Below, one piece after another: positions 5,646 through 8,943 of a stretch of DNA of 8,943 nucleotides. The stretch's first letter is position 1; each line of letters starts with the position of its first letter. Both the position numbers and the translations under genes were made by a program. The notes beneath the pieces are model-generated. The model was given only the letters and a program-made list of their open reading frames with translations, had not been told where the DNA came from and did not search any database. The stretch is from contig JAKIZN010000045.1 of NCBI GenBank assembly GCA_022708005.1, positions 1 through 8,943 of the forward strand, in the 5' to 3' direction. Source of the DNA: Bacteroidota bacterium. Its GTDB lineage: Bacteria; Bacteroidota; Ignavibacteria; Kapaibacteriales; UBA2268.

Positions 5646-6952
5646 GGAACTTTAATACGAAATTCGCGATATATGGAATGTTTATATTGGCTCTGGCGGC
5701 GATGTTCTCCTGCTCCGACAAAATCTACAGAGATGATGCAGTAAGAATAAAGCCTGATTCCGCTATGAAATATAACATTCATCCCAAGACTCAAGACTTA
5801 CGAAGCGGCTTAACGCTTCGCGGCGAAGTAAAAAAAATAGTAATCGATGCTATTCCAGACTCCTGCCCGATAACTGACAATACTACATATACATACAAAG
5901 GATACGTGCTTTTTGTCGATTCATCTGCAAAAAAAAGAAATGCCACCGAAAGAATACCGCTCGAAGACGTTGATTTGGTAGGTCCGCAAATAGATATGCC
6001 TAAAAATGCTTACGGCAATATAAACTTTTTCGAGACCTATAATAATCCGCTATTGCCAAAAGAATTGCGAGAAGTGAAAGTGGATACGGTTCGCAAAAAT
6101 CCTTGCGTTACTCCTTGCACGTGTGAAGAAATTGGTATGCCGAGCTATGAAATGCCTTGTTTGTTCTGCTTTACTTGCCCAGAAAGACAGCTTTCGAGGC
6201 TATTTTTGGAACTTAAACCCGGCTATTCAGTATATAGAGACTTCAACGCATTGGGAGAAAAAGTCGGCAAAGACGATTGGACATTTGACGTTGCCGCTGG
6301 CGTAAGGTTGGGCAGCTCGAAGCGATGGGGCGTAGGCGTAATAGCTTCATCTGGCGTTTGGACTTTCAATGCAATTGATAGTAGCATAGCCAAAAGAGCA
6401 TCGGTGAACTTATACGCAAGATACGAACTTATTCGCGAGAGAAAGCGAGTCTATGCTTATGAGACTATAAACGACACGATTCCAGTTGAAGAGCCAATGT
6501 TTATCTATGATACTATTCGCACCAAAACTGCGGACTGTTGCGAAGATACTACAATTGTTATAACGCATCTAAACCCAGGTAAATTGACAGTAAATTCAAG
6601 GGATTTAAGCACATTTGAAGATTTTGAGTTTCGCCCTTGTATTGTTCCATTTGTTTATGGCTTATTCGGCTTTTCGGTAGATAAATTTTCACTTGATTTG
6701 TTTAAAGTCAATTATAGCAGCGGCTGCAAAAATCGCTTAAATTTAGATGCTCCAGATATAGATATTTCATTGCCGCTCAACGTAGGAGTAGGGGTGGGAG
6801 TGGAAATACCGCTTCATAAGCGAGTAGATCTTTCTACCGATATTGGCTTCCGCTCTATTTCTTATGCTGATAGGGTGATGAATAATGGGCTTATTGCTCC
6901 GACAAACAAAAGAATAAATGCTCTTATTTTAAGAATTGGACTAACATTTTAG
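5642..6952 (+). CDS. Exported lipoprotein-like protein with a six-cysteine cluster and barrel-like C-terminus
   Basis: This 436-residue protein is not assigned to a family. It opens with a signal peptide (FAIYGMFILALAAMFSC) ending at Cys24. The residues before it (Met-Phe-Ser) fit the lipobox only loosely, but Cys-Ser-Asp-Lys is typical of FCB-group lipoproteins. Residues 25-150 are a soluble domain. Next comes a Cys cluster, C155-x3-C159-x1-C161-x11-C173-x2-C176-x2-C179, suggesting disulfides or metal binding. From about 185 onward (LFLELKPGYSVY, WTFDVAAGVRLG, WGVGVIASSGVWTF, VNLYARYELI) the alternation resembles outer-membrane strands. The C-terminus (VGVGVGVEIPL, VDLSTDIGFRSISY, INALILRIGLTF) ends in Phe, as barrel proteins often do. 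The start overlaps the previous stop by 4 bp (ATGA). A soluble beta-sandwich with a lipid anchor is an alternative reading. Confidence 0.65.
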   Translation: MRNFNTKFAIYGMFILALAAMFSCSDKIYRDDAVRIKPDSAMKYNIHPKTQDLRSGLTLRGEVKKIVIDAIPDSCPITDNTTYTYKGYVLFVDSSAKKRNATERIPLEDVDLVGPQIDMPKNAYGNINFFETYNNPLLPKELREVKVDTVRKNPCVTPCTCEEIGMPSYEMPCLFCFTCPERQLSRLFLELKPGYSVYRDFNALGEKVGKDDWTFDVAAGVRLGSSKRWGVGVIASSGVWTFNAIDSSIAKRASVNLYARYELIRERKRVYAYETINDTIPVEEPMFIYDTIRTKTADCCEDTTIVITHLNPGKLTVNSRDLSTFEDFEFRPCIVPFVYGLFGFSVDKFSLDLFKVNYSSGCKNRLNLDAPDIDISLPLNVGVGVGVEIPLHKRVDLSTDIGFRSISYADRVMNNGLIAPTNKRINALILRIGLTF

Positions 6953-6963
6953 GGAGAAAAAGT

Positions 6964-7848
6964 ATGAAAAAATTATTTATTAATACAGCACTTTTTGCTT
7001 TGATAGTAATTCTTGTAAGCTCCTGCAGCGACTGTCCTCTTACAGAGCATGATGCAATTTATCTATGCCAAACGCGGATAGTTACTATGGAAAGGTTTAA
7101 CCCAAACTTCACGGTGGCGATAGATCCGAATAGCGGCGAAGAAATTGTAACGTTAGATCCAGATTACAATATAAGCATGTATGAATTTCCATTTAATTAC
7201 GCATCATCGGGCAATTTCCCTAATGATAATCGCTTTAAAGGAAATACGCAAGTGCCTATAATTTCACTGCCTTTCGCGGTTAATAACACTATATATTACG
7301 CGGCATACGCTGACACATACCCGATAAATTCAGAGCTATCTGGCGACATATTAGTAAGAGATGTGGATTTAAGCGGAGCTTTGCCAACAGCCACGCTTAG
7401 AATCAAAGGTAGCATAGCACAAATAGACCAAAACTTTCTGAGCGAAAATGCACAAGTTTTTTGTGATTATGTAGATGCACAAAGAGCGAATATAGAGCAA
7501 TCGTTCAGAAATTACACAGTAGGCAATTTGTATGGAGCTAATCAGCCAGGCGCTACGCTTAATAGATACGACACGAGACCAATTGTTGTTACAGACCAGA
7601 GCGGGAGGATAATAGGGGCTGTGGGCGCTCCTAACGTTCCAACTCCACCGCAAGATATTATCAATAGTTTGACGGCTGATATTCGCAGCAAAAGCTCTAT
7701 TGATCTGAGAGTTACGCTCGGTAATGTTTACACTTACATTGCTAAAAATGGAAAGCGGTTTGTATTTTTTGTTAGCGAAATAAGGGCAGCGAGCTTACCG
7801 CCAAACCGCAATAGAGTGTCAATTATGCTTTATCCATTGGATAAATAG
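6964..7848 (+). CDS. Lipoprotein of unrecognised family
   Basis: The 294-residue protein has a clean lipoprotein signal peptide: MKK, a hydrophobic core (LFINTALFALIVILV) and the lipobox Val-Ser-Ser-Cys with lipidated Cys21. Asp at position +2 after the following Ser is common in FCB-group surface lipoproteins. Cys24, Cys35 and Cys167 remain in the mature part. No repeat or enzyme motif is visible. The mature sequence looks like a beta-rich globular domain (VTLDPDYNISMYEFPF, SLPFAVNNTIYYAAYADTY) with a possible helical stretch at about 152-182, and a C-terminal segment VYTYIAKNGKRFVFFVSEIRA. An AGGGAG ribosome site (6951-6956) overlaps the previous stop and lies 7 nt from the ATG, so expression is tied to the upstream gene. 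Function unknown; its place between a barrel-like protein and a propeller lipoprotein suggests an envelope accessory role, which is inference. Confidence 0.7.
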   Translation: MKKLFINTALFALIVILVSSCSDCPLTEHDAIYLCQTRIVTMERFNPNFTVAIDPNSGEEIVTLDPDYNISMYEFPFNYASSGNFPNDNRFKGNTQVPIISLPFAVNNTIYYAAYADTYPINSELSGDILVRDVDLSGALPTATLRIKGSIAQIDQNFLSENAQVFCDYVDAQRANIEQSFRNYTVGNLYGANQPGATLNRYDTRPIVVTDQSGRIIGAVGAPNVPTPPQDIINSLTADIRSKSSIDLRVTLGNVYTYIAKNGKRFVFFVSEIRAASLPPNRNRVSIMLYPLDK

Positions 7849-7857
7849 GAGTGGAAA

Positions 7858-8943
7858 ATGAAAAAAATAAATATAATATTGATTGTGATTGCTGGGCTGT
7901 TGCTTGTGGATTGTTCGCATAAGCCTACTTATATTCTGCCAATTAGAAATTTAGATGAACTCGGCTATTCGTCGGACAGCATTAATACGAGTCAAGGCGA
8001 AATATCGCCTTATATCAGAATCAACACTGAGAGCTGTAGCGACGCTTATTTTAAAGAATCCGCAAACGGCTATATGGTGTCTGAAAGTGGAGTAGTCAAG
8101 CCCTCGAGCCAGTTTTTTAAAGAATTGCTCGGCGAAGATTTTGCATCAAGAAATAAAAGCGTTATAGACTACTTAACGGCTCATCTCGAATCCGCTACCT
8201 TTCTAACCAAAAATTCTGGATTTGTCGCTCTATCGCACCCGCCAGATGAAAGCTACGCAAATGTTATGCGGCTGCCATTTATCGGTAGCGTTGGCGGAAC
8301 AGATATTTTTTACTTTTCGATGGAAGGCGAAAGGCTTGTATTCAGAGCATTACCTGAAAAAATCAATTCTATCTTTTGGGATTCTCACCCTTGGGTCGGG
8401 CAAGATGAAAACTGCAATCTTGTGCTGATTTGGTCAAGCGATAGAGATAATCCGTATTCTGCTACTAGGCTGTCGGATGCGCAGGTAATCAAGCAAGGAA
8501 ATTCTGACTTGTTCTATGCGTTTAAAATTGGGAACTATTGGACTAATCCAGCAAAATTATCGACTCTCGATAGTATAAATACGGATAAGTATAATGAAAT
8601 TAGCCCGTTTGTTGCTTGCGTTAATATTGCACCTAAATTGCTTTTCTCGTCAAACAGAAACGGCGATTATGACATTTACGAAGCAGATATAAAAATCGAT
8701 TTTGAGACACGCAGAATTGAAGCCAACGGCAAGCCAAGACTATTACCCAAAGGCAGCCAATACAGCTATCCTAATTCGTATATTAACACCGAAGCTGACG
8801 AAATGTTCCCATTGGTTGCATTTCCTTATAAAGCAAATAGCAACGACAAGGAACTGTTTTTCTCATCTAATCGTAATGCAATAGAACGGCAAATCAACAA
8901 GGATTCTTCGCTTGTCAGCAAGGGCAGTTTCGATTTGTATATG
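7858..8943 (+). CDS. PD40 (WD40-like) beta-propeller lipoprotein, 3' end outside window
   Basis: An open frame from ATG 7858 runs to the window edge for 362 codons without a stop. AGGAG (7847-7851) overlaps the previous gene's stop and lies 6 nt before the start. The signal peptide (INIILIVIAGLLLVDC) ends at Cys19. The -1 residue is Asp, unusual for a lipobox, but the rest fits. Propeller motifs of the PD40/TolB type recur: VLIWSSDRD (188-196), DLFYAFKIGNYW (217-228), INTDKYNEISPF (240-251), LLFSSNRNGDYDIYEADI (261-278), INTEADEMFPLVAF (309-322), ELFFSSNRN (332-340), and FDLYM at the edge. Such Ser-Asn-Arg/Asp-Ile-Tyr blades occur in outer-membrane lipoproteins, often with a C-terminal OmpA-like peptidoglycan-binding domain. 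Whether one follows here cannot be seen. This is the fourth gene of the envelope operon. Confidence 0.82.
   Translation, partial: MKKINIILIVIAGLLLVDCSHKPTYILPIRNLDELGYSSDSINTSQGEISPYIRINTESCSDAYFKESANGYMVSESGVVKPSSQFFKELLGEDFASRNKSVIDYLTAHLESATFLTKNSGFVALSHPPDESYANVMRLPFIGSVGGTDIFYFSMEGERLVFRALPEKINSIFWDSHPWVGQDENCNLVLIWSSDRDNPYSATRLSDAQVIKQGNSDLFYAFKIGNYWTNPAKLSTLDSINTDKYNEISPFVACVNIAPKLLFSSNRNGDYDIYEADIKIDFETRRIEANGKPRLLPKGSQYSYPNSYINTEADEMFPLVAFPYKANSNDKELFFSSNRNAIERQINKDSSLVSKGSFDLYM

Noticed and set aside
6123..6305. 60-residue + strand frame
   Set aside because: It lies inside the 5642-6952 gene in another frame, and the host gene has a signal peptide and operon junctions to support it.
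8222..8884. Two short + strand frames near the right edge
   Set aside because: They are out of frame within the long open propeller lipoprotein frame starting at 7858, which carries repeated PD40 motifs and has no stop to the edge.

Overview
The window reads entirely on the + strand and is densely packed, with genes overlapping or separated by a few bases and only two intergenic gaps near 100 bp. Base composition is moderately AT-rich. Several things suggest the Bacteroidota/Chlorobiota (FCB) group, perhaps an Ignavibacteria- or Kapabacteria-like lineage: a BatD-family protein, PD40-type propeller lipoproteins, small outer-membrane barrels ending in aromatic or hydrophobic residues, and weak or absent Shine-Dalgarno sites on some genes. 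This placement is inference from gene content. No 16S or other decisive marker is present.

Region 1 (2-1857) is the tail of a conserved translation/housekeeping cluster. It holds the C-terminal 60 codons of ribosome-binding factor A (rbfA), tRNA pseudouridine-55 synthase (truB) and bifunctional riboflavin kinase/FAD synthetase (ribF), each overlapping the next. This is the end of the familiar nusA-infB-rbfA-truB-ribF arrangement, but rpsO does not follow.

Region 2 (1971-4991), after a 113-bp AT-rich gap, holds a full-length NADH-binding subunit of complex I (nuoF) without nuoE or nuoG beside it. It is followed 9 bp later by a GTG-started BatD-like membrane protein. The signal-peptide codons of batD contain a perfect 13-bp inverted repeat.

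Region 3 (5088 to the window end), after a 96-bp gap, is a tight run of four exported proteins: a small beta-barrel, a lipoprotein-like protein with a six-cysteine cluster and a barrel-like C-terminus, a lipoprotein of unrecognised family, and a PD40 propeller lipoprotein cut off by the window end. The junctions are an ATGA stop/start overlap and two Shine-Dalgarno sites overlapping the previous stop codon, so this looks like one operon. I cannot name the system. It is the best candidate here for an undescribed cell-envelope assembly, in gene logic resembling the barrel-plus-PD40/OmpA lipoprotein sets of Bacteroidota secretion and gliding machinery. No RNA genes, CRISPR arrays, insertion sequences or attachment sites were seen.
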